Origin: Elusimicrobiota bacterium | GTDB lineage: Bacteria > Elusimicrobiota > UBA8919 | DNA: 64,000 nt | Assembly (NCBI GenBank): GCA_016928195.1 | Contig: JAFGLF010000014.1 | Location: 1-64,000 of the forward strand | Reading direction: 5' to 3' | Part shown: positions 1-7,869 of the stretch, piece by piece | Layout: every line of letters starts with the position of its first letter | Numbering within the stretch: position 1 is the stretch's first letter | Position numbers and translations under genes: made by a program | Notes under the pieces: model-generated | Databases searched by the model: none | What the model saw: only the letters and a program-made list of their open reading frames with translations | Told to the model about the DNA's origin: nothing

Positions 1-182
1 ATAAAGAGAGTGAGAGAGTGAGAGAGTGAGATAGTGAGGCGGATTTCTTTTTTTGAAAAGAGCAGGATTAAAAGGAAAATAAGTGTTATAAGATGAATAA
101 TCGTCTGAGCCCACAAATCCCATCCTGCACGGAACCACGGGGAAATTATTAAAATAATCGCTAAAAAGGATTTAGTTACCAC
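1..182 (-). CDS. Partial membrane protein, probable O-antigen ligase-like N-terminus
   Basis: A reading frame runs leftward from a possible GTG at 180-182 to the window edge without a stop. It gives MVTKSFLAIILIISPWFRAG, then WDLWAQTIIHLITLIFLLILLFSKK. Two hydrophobic segments flank a PWFRAGWDLWAQ motif, which resembles the start of O-antigen ligase/polymerase-type multi-spanning proteins; this family call is from memory of such N-termini and is tentative. The GTG overlaps the end of the TPR gene upstream by 11 bases, suggesting translational coupling; no clear Shine-Dalgarno is visible. The last visible codons, reading LTLSLSHSLY, are encoded by a GAGAGTGA-type tandem repeat, the same kind of DNA that makes the SurA signal peptide at 27110. 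The C-terminal bulk lies outside the window. Confidence 0.45.
   Translation of the reverse strand, partial: MVTKSFLAIILIISPWFRAGWDLWAQTIIHLITLIFLLILLFSKKEIRLTISLSHSLTLF
5..36. repeat. GAGAGTGA microrepeat
   Basis: About four imperfect copies of an 8-bp unit (GAGAGTGA) at the window edge, inside the partial membrane-protein frame. Its reverse complement (CACTCTCT) recurs in the surA signal-peptide codons near 27110-27157. Confidence 0.7.
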
Positions 183-753
183 GTTTATATTTGTTTTTTG
201 CAGATTTTAGGATAAATAAGAGTTTATACATAATATAGAGGGCTAATATAAATATTCCCAGCATACCAACTGCTCTTAGTGCAGGTACTGTAAATCCTAA
301 AACTGCACAGCCAATTCCTGCGTATGGTAGTATGTAATCAAGGACGATTTTTGAATATTCCCCTTTTGGCTTTATATAGGATGTACGCGGCGGAATACTT
401 GCGAGTGAAATAGCTGTAAGTATTTTAACGGATTTGGCTATTGTCTGGTCATTTGGGTTTTCGTGGAGTTTTTTTTCGTATTGTTTTAAAAGTTCGTTGC
501 TACGGCCCTGCTTGACACTCAGTGTAATTATCAGGTTGTGTATTTTGAAATCGGAAGGTTTTTTTGCTATTGCTTTTTCATAGGATTCCTGTGCAAGGAC
601 ATAAAATGACGGTTCTTTTTCTGTGTCGCCTTTGGTTTCGTAGGTTTGGCCAAGTTTGATAAGTGCTTCAATATTGTCAGGGTCTATTTGTAATGCTTTG
701 TGATATTTCGAGATTTCGTGATTAATATTATTTGACTTCTCATCATTATTCAT
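172..753 (-). CDS. TPR-repeat membrane protein
   Basis: A 193-residue protein with an N-terminal pair of tetratricopeptide repeats: one spans about residues 16-48 (HKALQIDPDNIEALIKLGQ) and another about 55-100 (AQESYEKAIAKKPSDFKIHN). A hydrophobic region at about 135-180 probably forms one or two membrane segments, followed by a Lys/Arg-rich tail. It probably displays a TPR scaffold at the inner membrane. The following partial gene overlaps its 3' end and looks like an O-antigen-ligase-like protein, so a role beside surface polysaccharide export or polymerisation is possible but inferred only from position. It starts just downstream of the terminator that closes the porV-like transcript, so it must have its own promoter or rely on read-through. 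No specific function can be assigned. Confidence 0.75.
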   Translation of the reverse strand: MNNDEKSNNINHEISKYHKALQIDPDNIEALIKLGQTYETKGDTEKEPSFYVLAQESYEKAIAKKPSDFKIHNLIITLSVKQGRSNELLKQYEKKLHENPNDQTIAKSVKILTAISLASIPPRTSYIKPKGEYSKIVLDYILPYAGIGCAVLGFTVPALRAVGMLGIFILALYIMYKLLFILKSAKNKYKRGN

Positions 754-754
754 A

Positions 755-789
755 AAAAATAAAACCCCGAATTAAAAAAATTCCGGGGC
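755..789 (-). terminator. Rho-independent terminator after porV-like gene
   Basis: Stem CCCCGAATT/AATTCCGGGG with one bulged base and an A-rich loop. On the minus strand it is followed by TTTTATTTTT. It sits between the stop of the porV-like gene at 813 and the TPR gene start at 753, so it ends the FlgD-like/porV-like transcript. A T run on the plus side (790-795) makes it potentially bidirectional. Confidence 0.75.
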
Positions 790-812
790 TTTTTACAGGT
801 ATTTGTTCGATT

Positions 813-1832
813 TTAGAATTTTAGCCCCACAGTTATTCTATGGGTAGCATCGAAGTCTCCGTATGAAACATAAGCATAATCGAAACAAACTGTAATGGTA
901 TCTCTTGGACCGGAAGAACCTGTGGATGCCCTTCTGACAAAATTCCTTTTCCCGCTGCCTTTCCCAACCTCGCTTTTTATTCCTACACCTGCCGTTAAAC
1001 CCGCATTACTCAGGTTCTTTATTGTTTTATAGCCGGCGCGGACAGACAGCATAGGATTATATGCAAATTCTATACCTGCATGTATTTTGTTATCTGCATC
1101 GTTCGGCTGTTCTAAATCCGTAGCCAGAGTTAAGGAAGCTGTAGGTTTATATGCAATACCTGCACGGAGATTCATAGGAAGTTTGTTTTTCACATCTCCG
1201 ATTTTTGCTTTCGGACCGATATTTAAAGCAGATGCACCGAGGAAAAGCGTGTTTTCGGTAAGTTCAATAATAAATCCTGCATCTCCCGCGTATCCGCCTC
1301 CGCTTTGTACATCGTAATCCTGCTGTATGTATTTACCCGCAATCCCTATGGAAAGACCGTCGCTTTTTGTAGCATAAGCTAATGTTGCTGCCATGTTGTA
1401 AATGCTCATATCACCGAGTTTATTTCCGGATGAATCGGTTTTTTCTATTCCGTCAACCGTAAGATAGGTTACTCCCATCCCGAAAGTACCGGAGCCGGAT
1501 TCTGGCGAAGTAGGAGTTGCAAATGATAAAAAGGAACATGAAATATCCTGATACATAGAAGAATATGTAAATGCCAATTCCTTATCTTTTCTGATTTGGG
1601 CAATTCCGGCAGGGTTATAATAAATACCGTCCGAGTTGTCCGCAATAGCAGTAAATGCTCCACCCATTCCAAGGGCTCTTGCCCCCTGTTCCAATCTAAG
1701 AAATGTAGCGGTAGCAGTACCTTCGCCTGCTGCGTAGAGGCAGTGAATAGTGAATAGTGAGCAGTGAGCAGTGAGCAGGAAAGTCAAAATCCAGAAACTG
1801 CCGGTTTTAATTATCAGATTTTTATTTTTCAT
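813..1832 (-). CDS. PorV/PorQ-family outer-membrane beta-barrel protein
   Basis: A 339-residue exported protein. After the signal peptide (about residues 1-35) comes the family signature, LEQGARALGMGGAFTAIADN then DGIYYNPAGIAQ, at about residues 47-78. Alternating polar/hydrophobic beta strands follow to a C-terminal THRITVGLKF, a typical terminal barrel strand. PorV/PorQ proteins are FadL-like barrels; PorV is the shuttle of the type IX secretion system in Bacteroidota, but relatives are common in other phyla without a known T9SS. It lies 2 bp downstream of the large FlgD-Ig protein, so the two form one operon and may be barrel and cargo (inference). The signal-peptide core LLTAHCSLFTIHCLYA is encoded by tandem CAGTGA(G/A)CAGTGA repeats at 1740-1780. 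Confidence 0.85.
   Translation of the reverse strand: MKNKNLIIKTGSFWILTFLLTAHCSLFTIHCLYAAGEGTATATFLRLEQGARALGMGGAFTAIADNSDGIYYNPAGIAQIRKDKELAFTYSSMYQDISCSFLSFATPTSPESGSGTFGMGVTYLTVDGIEKTDSSGNKLGDMSIYNMAATLAYATKSDGLSIGIAGKYIQQDYDVQSGGGYAGDAGFIIELTENTLFLGASALNIGPKAKIGDVKNKLPMNLRAGIAYKPTASLTLATDLEQPNDADNKIHAGIEFAYNPMLSVRAGYKTIKNLSNAGLTAGVGIKSEVGKGSGKRNFVRRASTGSSGPRDTITVCFDYAYVSYGDFDATHRITVGLKF
1740..1780. repeat. AGTGAGC/AGTGAAT tandem repeat in porV-like signal peptide
   Basis: Imperfect 7-bp units (AGTGAAT, AGTGAGC) repeated five to six times. On the minus strand they read CTGCTCACTGCTCACT and encode the hydrophobic core of the signal peptide. Confidence 0.8.
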
Positions 1833-1834
1833 AA

Positions 1835-3808
1835 TTACTGTATTACAACAAGTTTTTTGGATACGTTATAAGAGTTTGTTCCTGTATCCGCTTTTATCCT
1901 GAATATATAAACTCCTGTGCCTACTTTATCGGTTGAATCGTTTAATAGTGCCCATGTTTCGGTATAGGTTCCTGCCGTTGTTTTAACCCATTCCTTTTCA
2001 TATACCAGTTCCCCGAGCAGAGTGAATATTTCAAGGGTTAATGTTGCAGCAGAGTTTATGCTGTATTCTATGTTTGCCGGAACACCCTGTGCAGGATTGG
2101 GATATGCCTTTATTGATTCTATAAATGTTGTTGCTGCACCAGCTTCGGTAACGGATATTGAAAATATCCATGTTGTATCGGCTGCCACATTTCCCGAGTT
2201 GTCGGAGGGTATAACCCTGGCCGTATATGTGCCGTCAGTTGTTATAGGTGTTGCAAACGTAAGAGAAAACACTCCTGTTGTCGGGTCAAATGCCGTAGTA
2301 CCTGTGACGGTCCCGTTGGGTCCTGTAAGAGTTATTGTTGAAGCAGCAGCGCTGAATCCTGAAGCGTTTACCCCTGATTCTGCAGAATCCGTAATAACAC
2401 AAGAGATTACTGAGACAGCGGCTGCCTGGATAGAACCTGCTGCGGGGGTAAGACTGTCTGTATTTACGGTCGGAGGTGTGGAGTCTGACGCTGTTTCCGA
2501 CTGTGTTTTATCAACTGTGATGGTTGTTTCTATGGGGCCGTCATTGCCCTCAGAATCCAATGCATTGTTTCCAAAACCGTCCCGTCCTGCAAATGAAACG
2601 GTGTATATTCCATTCGGCAGAGTGCCGCCGTTCTGGTCCAAGCCGTTCCATGTTTCAGAGTATGTGCCGTATTTGCGGTAAAAAACAAGGACCTTTTGCA
2701 GTTTTGATGCGTCAACTGCGGTTTTTGCATCATTCAGGGGGAGAGGGAAACCTTCGTAGTAATGATATGTATTATTGGTTAAAAAAGTCAGGTCACCTTC
2801 GGCGGTTGCACGCGTAAACGTTGTGCCGGAGGAACATATTAAAATATAAACATTGGCGTCCCCGTTTATGGTATAATTGATTGAGGCGGTTCCGCCGGTT
2901 CCGGATAACCCCTTTGTTCCTATATCTGTAATCCGGAGAATGTCAACAGGTATACTTCCCCACCATTGGCCTACGAATTTCGGTGTCCCTGTAAACGGAT
3001 TGTGTGTATATGCTCTGAATAAAACATAATAAAGTCCGTTGGGAACAACATTTCCGGATGAATCCCTGCAGTCCCAGACATCTTCATTTGTATAGCTGTC
3101 ATCCGCCATCTGAAAGCTTCTTGCTGCGCTTTCTAAATCTGTGTAATCAACTATAGTTTTAACCGGCGATGAGCTGTTGACAACCTCGCCGTCATAAGTG
3201 GTATCAACATTTGAAGTACCTATGGTGAATGTTCCGTTTGGAGAATATACTTCAATATTTATATAGGCATCCCATTTAAGTTTATATGTAAATGTCCATT
3301 CCTGTCCGAATCCGTCCTGCGAACCGAGAGCATCAGCCCGTTTCATGGTATGGATAAAATCAAGCTTATCGTCGCTAAAAGTATAAATTGTGGTGGATAC
3401 ATCGTCTCCGGCAACTGCCGGTGTTGAATTATTATCAACAGCAACCACAAGATATCTGTAATCCGCTCCGAAGCTTGAGATACCAATAGCATATAATTGG
3501 TCTGTCCAGTTTGTTTTATCCGTTGTGCCCAATAGTTTAGAACCATTTACAGCTTCCGTGGAAATGGCAGCTGTTACTACTTCCGGATTAATCTGTCCAA
3601 ACTGACGGAATATATAATAAGTGATTACTGTATTTGTTGCGTAATCTACAGGAAGAGGAGTGGCGGCATTCCATGATATGGTGTTAGTATATGCATTTGG
3701 ATCCCATGCTAGCGTTCCTGTGTCGCTATTCTCGCCGGTAGCAAATATTTTATTTGCAAACACAGAAAACGATAAAATAAAGACAATAATAATGCAGAAT
3801 TTACGCAT
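1835..3808 (-). CDS. Secreted multidomain FlgD-Ig protein with T9SS-like C-terminal domain
   Basis: A 657-residue secreted protein with a clean signal peptide (residues 1-23, IIIVFILSFSVFANKIFA). At least two FlgD-type Ig modules are visible, ending in VWDCRDSSGNVVPNGLYYV (about residue 255) and WNGLDQNGGTLPNGIYTV (about 390). A bacterial Ig-like domain lies at about 445-555. The C-terminal module (about 565-657) begins KAYPNPAQG and ends YNVSKKLVVIQ, the usual architecture of type A C-terminal sorting or FlgD-Ig domains. No enzymatic domain is recognised. It is the first gene of an operon with the PorV-like barrel, behind a consensus promoter at 3946-3973. A surface or extracellular structural role is likely; whether the C-terminal domain is a secretion signal here is unproven. 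Confidence 0.75.
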   Translation of the reverse strand: MRKFCIIIVFILSFSVFANKIFATGENSDTGTLAWDPNAYTNTISWNAATPLPVDYATNTVITYYIFRQFGQINPEVVTAAISTEAVNGSKLLGTTDKTNWTDQLYAIGISSFGADYRYLVVAVDNNSTPAVAGDDVSTTIYTFSDDKLDFIHTMKRADALGSQDGFGQEWTFTYKLKWDAYINIEVYSPNGTFTIGTSNVDTTYDGEVVNSSSPVKTIVDYTDLESAARSFQMADDSYTNEDVWDCRDSSGNVVPNGLYYVLFRAYTHNPFTGTPKFVGQWWGSIPVDILRITDIGTKGLSGTGGTASINYTINGDANVYILICSSGTTFTRATAEGDLTFLTNNTYHYYEGFPLPLNDAKTAVDASKLQKVLVFYRKYGTYSETWNGLDQNGGTLPNGIYTVSFAGRDGFGNNALDSEGNDGPIETTITVDKTQSETASDSTPPTVNTDSLTPAAGSIQAAAVSVISCVITDSAESGVNASGFSAAASTITLTGPNGTVTGTTAFDPTTGVFSLTFATPITTDGTYTARVIPSDNSGNVAADTTWIFSISVTEAGAATTFIESIKAYPNPAQGVPANIEYSINSAATLTLEIFTLLGELVYEKEWVKTTAGTYTETWALLNDSTDKVGTGVYIFRIKADTGTNSYNVSKKLVVIQ

Positions 3809-3828
3809 AATTTTAGAGCTTCATCGCT

Positions 3829-3925
3829 CTTGATTACACAGATTTCTAAAAAATGATTACGCAGATTTAAGAAATAGATATAATCTGTGTAATCTTGTAG
3901 TATTAATCACTGTAATCAGTAATTG
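3829..3925. repeat. Intergenic GATTACACAGATT-type repeats
   Basis: Direct and inverted variants of GATTAC(A/G)CAGATT and AATCTGTGTAATC between the promoter and the FlgD-Ig gene. Related motifs recur at 33715-33757, 34520-34570, 41778-41835 and 42498-42633. They lie in the transcribed leader. Confidence 0.6.
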
Positions 3926-3945
3926 TTGGGTTTTTCAACAATTAC

Positions 3946-3973
3946 ATTATATTAAACCTCAAATATTTGTCAA
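3946..3973 (-). promoter_or_regulatory. Sigma-70 promoter for FlgD-Ig/porV-like operon
   Basis: On the minus strand TTGACA (3968-3973), a 16-bp spacer, TATAAT (3946-3951). The transcript would start near 3939, leaving a leader of about 130 nt rich in repeats before the ATG at 3808. Confidence 0.75.
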
Positions 3974-3996
3974 GTTTTTTCTAGTTTTCTAAATAC

Positions 3997-5964
3997 CTAT
4001 TCTTTCATTATATTAGGTGTTACAAATACCAGCAATTCGTTTCTTCTTGTATCGTCATGTAAGTTTTTGAAAAAATGTCCCAGAACAGGCAGATCGCCCA
4101 GAAGCGGGACCTGCGACATATCATGTCTTTCCTGCTCGGTAATTAAACCGCCTATTACTATTGTTTCGCCGTTTTTTACCAGTACCTTTGTTGAAGCATT
4201 CCTTGTCGAGACCTCCGGACCTATGGAGGTTATTCTTGTTGCATAAGATACTGTCGGAGCAATTTCCATAGTTATTCTGCCGTCCGCATTTATTGTGGGT
4301 TTTACGGTAAGCTGGATTCCGACGTTCATAAATTTTGTGGATTGTGTGGAACCTGATGTTGTTACCGTTGTTTCAGTATAAGGTATCTGGTCTCCTATCA
4401 TAATGCTTGCTTCCTGGTTATTAAGTGTTGCGATTCTCGGCTGTGACAGGAGTCTGGCATCTCCTCTTTGTTTTGCCGCTGCAAGCCGGGCTGTTAATAA
4501 TAGGTTGTCTTTAAGATATCCGAAGGCAAAACCACCCACCGTTCCTTGTGAAGGTGCTGCTACCCCTACGCCTTTGCCCAGCGGACTGGCAGGTTCTCTT
4601 ACACTTTCTTCATTGGCTCCGTAATCAACCGAATCGGAATCTGAAGAACCTATGCCTATTTTGTCGTCATCTTCCCCACTGCCCAAACTGCCTTTAGCCA
4701 TGTTCCATTCAATTCCTATGTCGAATGTATCTCCGAGTACGATTTCCACAATTTTTGCCTCAATTAAAACCTGTTCGGGTTTAATGTCGAGTTTTTCTAT
4801 CAATGTTGCAGCTCTCAAGAGTCCTTCCGGTGTGGCTGTTAGTATAAGACTGTTTGTTCTTTCATCAGTCTGGATATTAACCTCCTGTCCTTCTGCCTTC
4901 AGGATGGATTGGATTTTTGTACCGAATTGGGCTGCGTCTGCATAACTCAGCCGGAAAATTCTTGTTGTTTGTACAGCTGCCGTCCGTTCCTTTTTAAGTG
5001 TTTCCGGTGTCATAACACGCAATACATTTGATGCTACTTTTTGAAGTACCAGTCCCTGCATCTGGAGTATTAGCGACATTGCTTCGTCAAAAGGAACATT
5101 TTCAAGATGAATCGAAATGGTACCTTCCACATCGTCACTATAAATTATATTCAAACCTGTTTTAACACCCAGAATATGCAGAACATCTTTTATGTCTGCT
5201 TCAGTGAAATCAAGTGTAATAGGATCCTTTGAAAACGTTGTATCAATCGTGTCAGTTTTTTTAGCTTTTTCGGGTTTCTCTTTCTTGTCTGATTTTACGG
5301 CAGCTTTCACAACAGGTTTTTTCTTTTCTTCTGCCGTTTTTGCTTTCTCTTTTTCTTCTTTCTCTTCTTGTTTTATTTTTTTAACAAGTGCCAGATGTTC
5401 TTTATCAGGAATGTTCGGTTCTATTCCTTTTTTAACATCTTTTACGGGTTCTAATTTGGGTTTTTTGGACGCTGTCGCTGTTGCCGTTGCTTTTCTGTGT
5501 TCATCCTTTTTTGTATCCGCAGTTTTTTCTGTTTCCCCTTTCTTGGTAATGGTAACTGTTATATCAGTACCGGTACCTTTTGCAGAATAATCAACCGATT
5601 TTTTCAACTCAACAACAGTTCTTGCTATTTTTACAGGGTCATTTTTAAACTGACCGCTCCGGATTTTACTTATAAGCTGTGTGTTCATGGAAATATTTTT
5701 TTTCTTTGATGCATCATGTTCACAATCATTCAGATCTATGACCAGGCGGTCCGGATTTGATATACGGAAAATATTGTATTTTGTCTTAGTATTGACAGAA
5801 ATTGAAATCACATCTTTAGTTGGATCTGATTTTACCGTGATGTCCTTTAACAGTGAGAATGCAGATAAGCAGGTAGCTAACAGCAGGTAGCAGGCAGCAA
5901 ACAGCGGTACACCCAAACATTTGATTGATTTACAACCCCCATAATTATTTTTTTGAATTTTCAT
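3997..5964 (-). CDS. pilQ: Type IV pilus secretin PilQ
   Basis: A 655-residue outer-membrane secretin forming the pilus exit pore. After a signal peptide (core LFAACYLLLATCLSAFS) there is an AMIN domain at about 35-125 (peptidoglycan-binding family). A very Lys/Ala/Glu-rich linker spans about 130-245. An STN/N0 domain follows at about 248-312 (LDFTEADIKDVLHILGVKTG), then a secretin N1 domain at about 335-400. The secretin channel domain fills about 480-652, with LLSQPRIATLNNQEASIMIG and VPLLGDLPVLGHFFK near its end. The ATG overlaps the pilP stop as ATGA, so translation is coupled. It is the last gene of pilM-N-O-P-Q. The signal-peptide codons consist of GCAGGTAGC-like microrepeats at 5859-5904. 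Confidence 0.95.
   Translation of the reverse strand: MKIQKNNYGGCKSIKCLGVPLFAACYLLLATCLSAFSLLKDITVKSDPTKDVISISVNTKTKYNIFRISNPDRLVIDLNDCEHDASKKKNISMNTQLISKIRSGQFKNDPVKIARTVVELKKSVDYSAKGTGTDITVTITKKGETEKTADTKKDEHRKATATATASKKPKLEPVKDVKKGIEPNIPDKEHLALVKKIKQEEKEEKEKAKTAEEKKKPVVKAAVKSDKKEKPEKAKKTDTIDTTFSKDPITLDFTEADIKDVLHILGVKTGLNIIYSDDVEGTISIHLENVPFDEAMSLILQMQGLVLQKVASNVLRVMTPETLKKERTAAVQTTRIFRLSYADAAQFGTKIQSILKAEGQEVNIQTDERTNSLILTATPEGLLRAATLIEKLDIKPEQVLIEAKIVEIVLGDTFDIGIEWNMAKGSLGSGEDDDKIGIGSSDSDSVDYGANEESVREPASPLGKGVGVAAPSQGTVGGFAFGYLKDNLLLTARLAAAKQRGDARLLSQPRIATLNNQEASIMIGDQIPYTETTVTTSGSTQSTKFMNVGIQLTVKPTINADGRITMEIAPTVSYATRITSIGPEVSTRNASTKVLVKNGETIVIGGLITEQERHDMSQVPLLGDLPVLGHFFKNLHDDTRRNELLVFVTPNIMKE
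5859..5904. repeat. AGCAGGTAGC microrepeat in pilQ signal peptide
   Basis: Imperfect copies of AGCAGGTAGC/CAGCAAACAG in the codons for the PilQ signal-peptide core. Confidence 0.7.
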
Positions 5965-6500
5965 TTTTTGTTTTCCTCCCCGGGTTTCTTTAGTTTTAGA
6001 TCTATTTTTATGTTATCACTGAAAAGCGTTATCATATTGTTTTTTCTAACAACTCCTGCCACTCCTTTGACAACCTGATGTTTTCTGTTATAAACTTTTC
6101 CTTTTTTTAGTATATATGAACTTCCAGAGTTTGGATCTGTTATAATAGCAATGCCGATATCTTTATCGCGGAATATCCCTTTTAACTGTAATGTAGCAAG
6201 TTTTTCGCTTGTCATTACCTCTGCTGCCGTATCTATTCCGGAATATACTGCAGCACCTGCCGGGATGAGCGGATCACGGTATAAATTCCCTTTGTATGTA
6301 TATTTTTTCGGCGGAGGCGGCGGAACATATTCGGGAATTTTGGGTTTAGGCCTCGGCATAACCTTTCCTGCCTGTTTTGCCTGTGTTGATGTTTTTTCCC
6401 CGCAGCCAGTGAAAGCAGTGAGCAGTAAGCAGTGAATAGTGAGCAGGGAGAAGCCCCATAATAAAAATTTTTTTATTATCATAGTATTTTTTTTATTCAT
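5961..6500 (-). CDS. pilP: PilP-like pilus assembly lipoprotein
   Basis: A 179-residue lipoprotein between pilO and pilQ. The signal peptide ends in a lipobox (LLLTAFTGCG, Cys at about residue 32). A Pro-rich linker follows (RPKPKIPEYVPPPPPKK, about 49-65), then a small beta domain at about 90-175 (LKGIFRDKDIGIAIITDPN, YILKKGKVY). This is the PilP layout: an inner-membrane lipoprotein that binds the PilN-PilO heterodimer and contacts the periplasmic part of PilQ. Sequence identity to characterised PilP proteins appears low, so the call rests on lipobox, proline linker, beta domain and gene order. Its signal-peptide core LLTIHCLLLTA is encoded by a CAGTGAGCAGTAAGC-type repeat closely related to the one in the porV-like gene. 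Confidence 0.85.
   Translation of the reverse strand: MNKKNTMIIKKFLLWGFSLLTIHCLLLTAFTGCGEKTSTQAKQAGKVMPRPKPKIPEYVPPPPPKKYTYKGNLYRDPLIPAGAAVYSGIDTAAEVMTSEKLATLQLKGIFRDKDIGIAIITDPNSGSSYILKKGKVYNRKHQVVKGVAGVVRKNNMITLFSDNIKIDLKLKKPGEENKK
6412..6450. repeat. GCAGTGAGCAGTAAGC microrepeat in pilP signal peptide
   Basis: Five to six imperfect 7-bp units (AGCAGTG, AGCAGTA, AATAGTG). Same family as 1740-1780, 13399-13430 and 21971-22003. Confidence 0.8.
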
Positions 6501-6546
6501 TAAATTTTCCTGTTTACTATTTTCTAATTACCGTTTACTGCCGTTG

Positions 6547-7092
6547 TTAATTTGCCATATATGTTATAAGTCTAAATGATGCTGTAATAGTATCAGGTTT
6601 TTCTTTAGTAGGGGTCAAGGGTGTTAGCATAACATCAGCCACATTGAATACACGTTCATATTGTCCTACTTCAGAAAGAAAATCGGCAAGTTTATGATAA
6701 CTGCCGGTTATATTCAGACTTATAGGTATTTCGGCATAGTATGTTTTTGGAGCACCTTTTGTTGGAGCAAAATTCTGAACATTTAATTTATGTTTTTCCA
6801 AACTTTTTGTTATATCTCTTATAAGTTTCGGAAGGTTCATTTCTTTGGGAAGCTTCTTTTCTATTTCCTTGGCTTCAAGTTCAAGAACTACGAATTCCGC
6901 TTCTAAAACCTCAAGTTCCTGTGCTGCTCTTCTGGTTGATTCAAGTGTTGACTGTTTTTGAACCAGGGTTTTTTCCAGTTTTGTAATTTCATTTGTTATG
7001 GGTTTATAAAGATAATTCCAGTATGCCCATAATGCGGCACCTATTAGAAATACTACAGCACCTTTTTCCTGATTGGTCAATTTTTTCGCCAT
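6547..7092 (-). CDS. pilO: Type IV pilus inner-membrane protein PilO
   Basis: A bitopic inner-membrane protein of about 181 residues. One membrane segment lies near the N-terminus (EKGAVVFLIGAALWAYWNYL), followed by a coiled coil at about 30-85 (TKLEKTLVQKQSTLESTRRA). The periplasmic ferredoxin-like PilO domain spans about 95-180 and contains ISLNITGSYHKLADFLSEVG, the hallmark of the family. PilO pairs with PilN and connects PilM in the cytoplasm to PilP and PilQ. I chose the ATG at 7090-7092 (MAKKLTNQ) over an in-frame GTG 12 bases upstream because the GTG lies in repeat-like DNA and has no better ribosome site. The gap to pilN holds CGCGAAT repeats. Confidence 0.9.
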   Translation of the reverse strand: MAKKLTNQEKGAVVFLIGAALWAYWNYLYKPITNEITKLEKTLVQKQSTLESTRRAAQELEVLEAEFVVLELEAKEIEKKLPKEMNLPKLIRDITKSLEKHKLNVQNFAPTKGAPKTYYAEIPISLNITGSYHKLADFLSEVGQYERVFNVADVMLTPLTPTKEKPDTITASFRLITYMAN

Positions 7093-7102
7093 GTTTCGTT
7101 TC

Positions 7103-7215
7103 ACTCACTAACGCTAATTATCGCGAATCAAACGCTGATACTCGCGAATATCTTAATGTTGATTTTATTCGCATTCATTCGCGTTGTTTTTCTATTTGCG
7201 TATATTTGCGTTCCT
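7103..7215. repeat. Intergenic CGCGAAT/ATTCGCG microrepeats (pilN-pilO)
   Basis: Direct and inverted copies of (A/C)GCGAATNNAACGC and ATTCGCATTCATTCGCG fill the gap between pilN and pilO. Related repeats occur at 21690-21735, 49615-49705, 53530-53580, 55565-55650, 60250-60350 and 61033-61075. Confidence 0.7.
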
Positions 7216-7219
7216 TACC

Positions 7220-7783
7220 TTACTTCCAGTCCTGGTTAATATAATCCACAGTTATAGGGAATTGTCTTACTTCATCCCCATCGGCATTTACCGATGTTGT
7301 TATAGCACCTATTCCCGGGTTTCTGAATAGTTTTGAATCTTCAAATGCCTGGAGCATATCCGCTATTATATAATTATTGTAAGCTATCGCATTAAAATTT
7401 AATGCTGTAATATTTTCCTTCGAGGTCGTATTGAGATTTAATAACCATAATCCCTTAGGCAGTATTTTTGCCAGGTCTTCCATCATCATAGGATACACGA
7501 GACGTGTTTTAATCAATATTTCAAGAGCAGTTTTTTTTGCATTAAGTGCATCTTTTTGTGATTTTAACGCTGAAATTTTGTCAATAGTTTTCTGAAGTTT
7601 TTTCAGTTCATTATCCACAATCCTGATTTCTTTTTTGATTGCAGCACGCTTTGTTACTTTCGCGACATATGTATATGTGATACCGAGCACCAGTAACGAG
7701 GCTGCTCCTATTGCCAGGATCTTCAGCTCAGGATGTTCCTCTTTTATTATAGATTCTTTAGGTATCAGGTTTATTTTAGTCAT
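7220..7783 (-). CDS. pilN: Type IV pilus inner-membrane protein PilN
   Basis: A 187-residue PilN-family protein. A short cytoplasmic N-terminus, MTKINLIPKE, carries the conserved INL-P motif that binds PilM. One transmembrane helix lies at about 25-43 (ILAIGAASLLVLGITYTYV), a coiled coil at about 50-95 (IRIVDNELKKLQKTIDKISA), and a periplasmic ferredoxin-like domain at about 100-185. PilN docks on the cytoplasmic ring protein PilM through the N-terminal peptide and forms a heterodimer with PilO. The gene lies between pilM (86-bp gap of AAAGATTAAAAG-type repeats) and pilO, an order typical of type IVa pilus systems. Confidence 0.92.
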   Translation of the reverse strand: MTKINLIPKESIIKEEHPELKILAIGAASLLVLGITYTYVAKVTKRAAIKKEIRIVDNELKKLQKTIDKISALKSQKDALNAKKTALEILIKTRLVYPMMMEDLAKILPKGLWLLNLNTTSKENITALNFNAIAYNNYIIADMLQAFEDSKLFRNPGIGAITTSVNADGDEVRQFPITVDYINQDWK

Positions 7784-7869
7784 GGTAACACCGATTGAAA
7801 AATTTAAAAGATTAAGAAAATTAGAAATATTTAAAATCTTTCAATCTTTTAATTTTTATAATTATTTTT
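7784..7869. repeat. Intergenic AAAGATTAAAAGATT inverted repeats (pilM-pilN)
   Basis: AT-rich variants of AAAAGATTAAG and CTTTCAATCTTTTAATTTT in both orientations, able to fold into a hairpin. The same family lies at 29755-29825 and 38065-38150. Confidence 0.65.

Noticed and set aside
2022-2681. Rightward 219-residue open frame
   Set aside because: Antisense to the FlgD-Ig gene, whose frame shows clear domains and a signal peptide; the antisense frame has none.
5192-5590. Rightward hydrophobic open frame
   Set aside because: Antisense to the Lys/Ala-rich linker of PilQ; low-complexity antisense codons produce Phe/Ser-rich hydrophobic artefacts.
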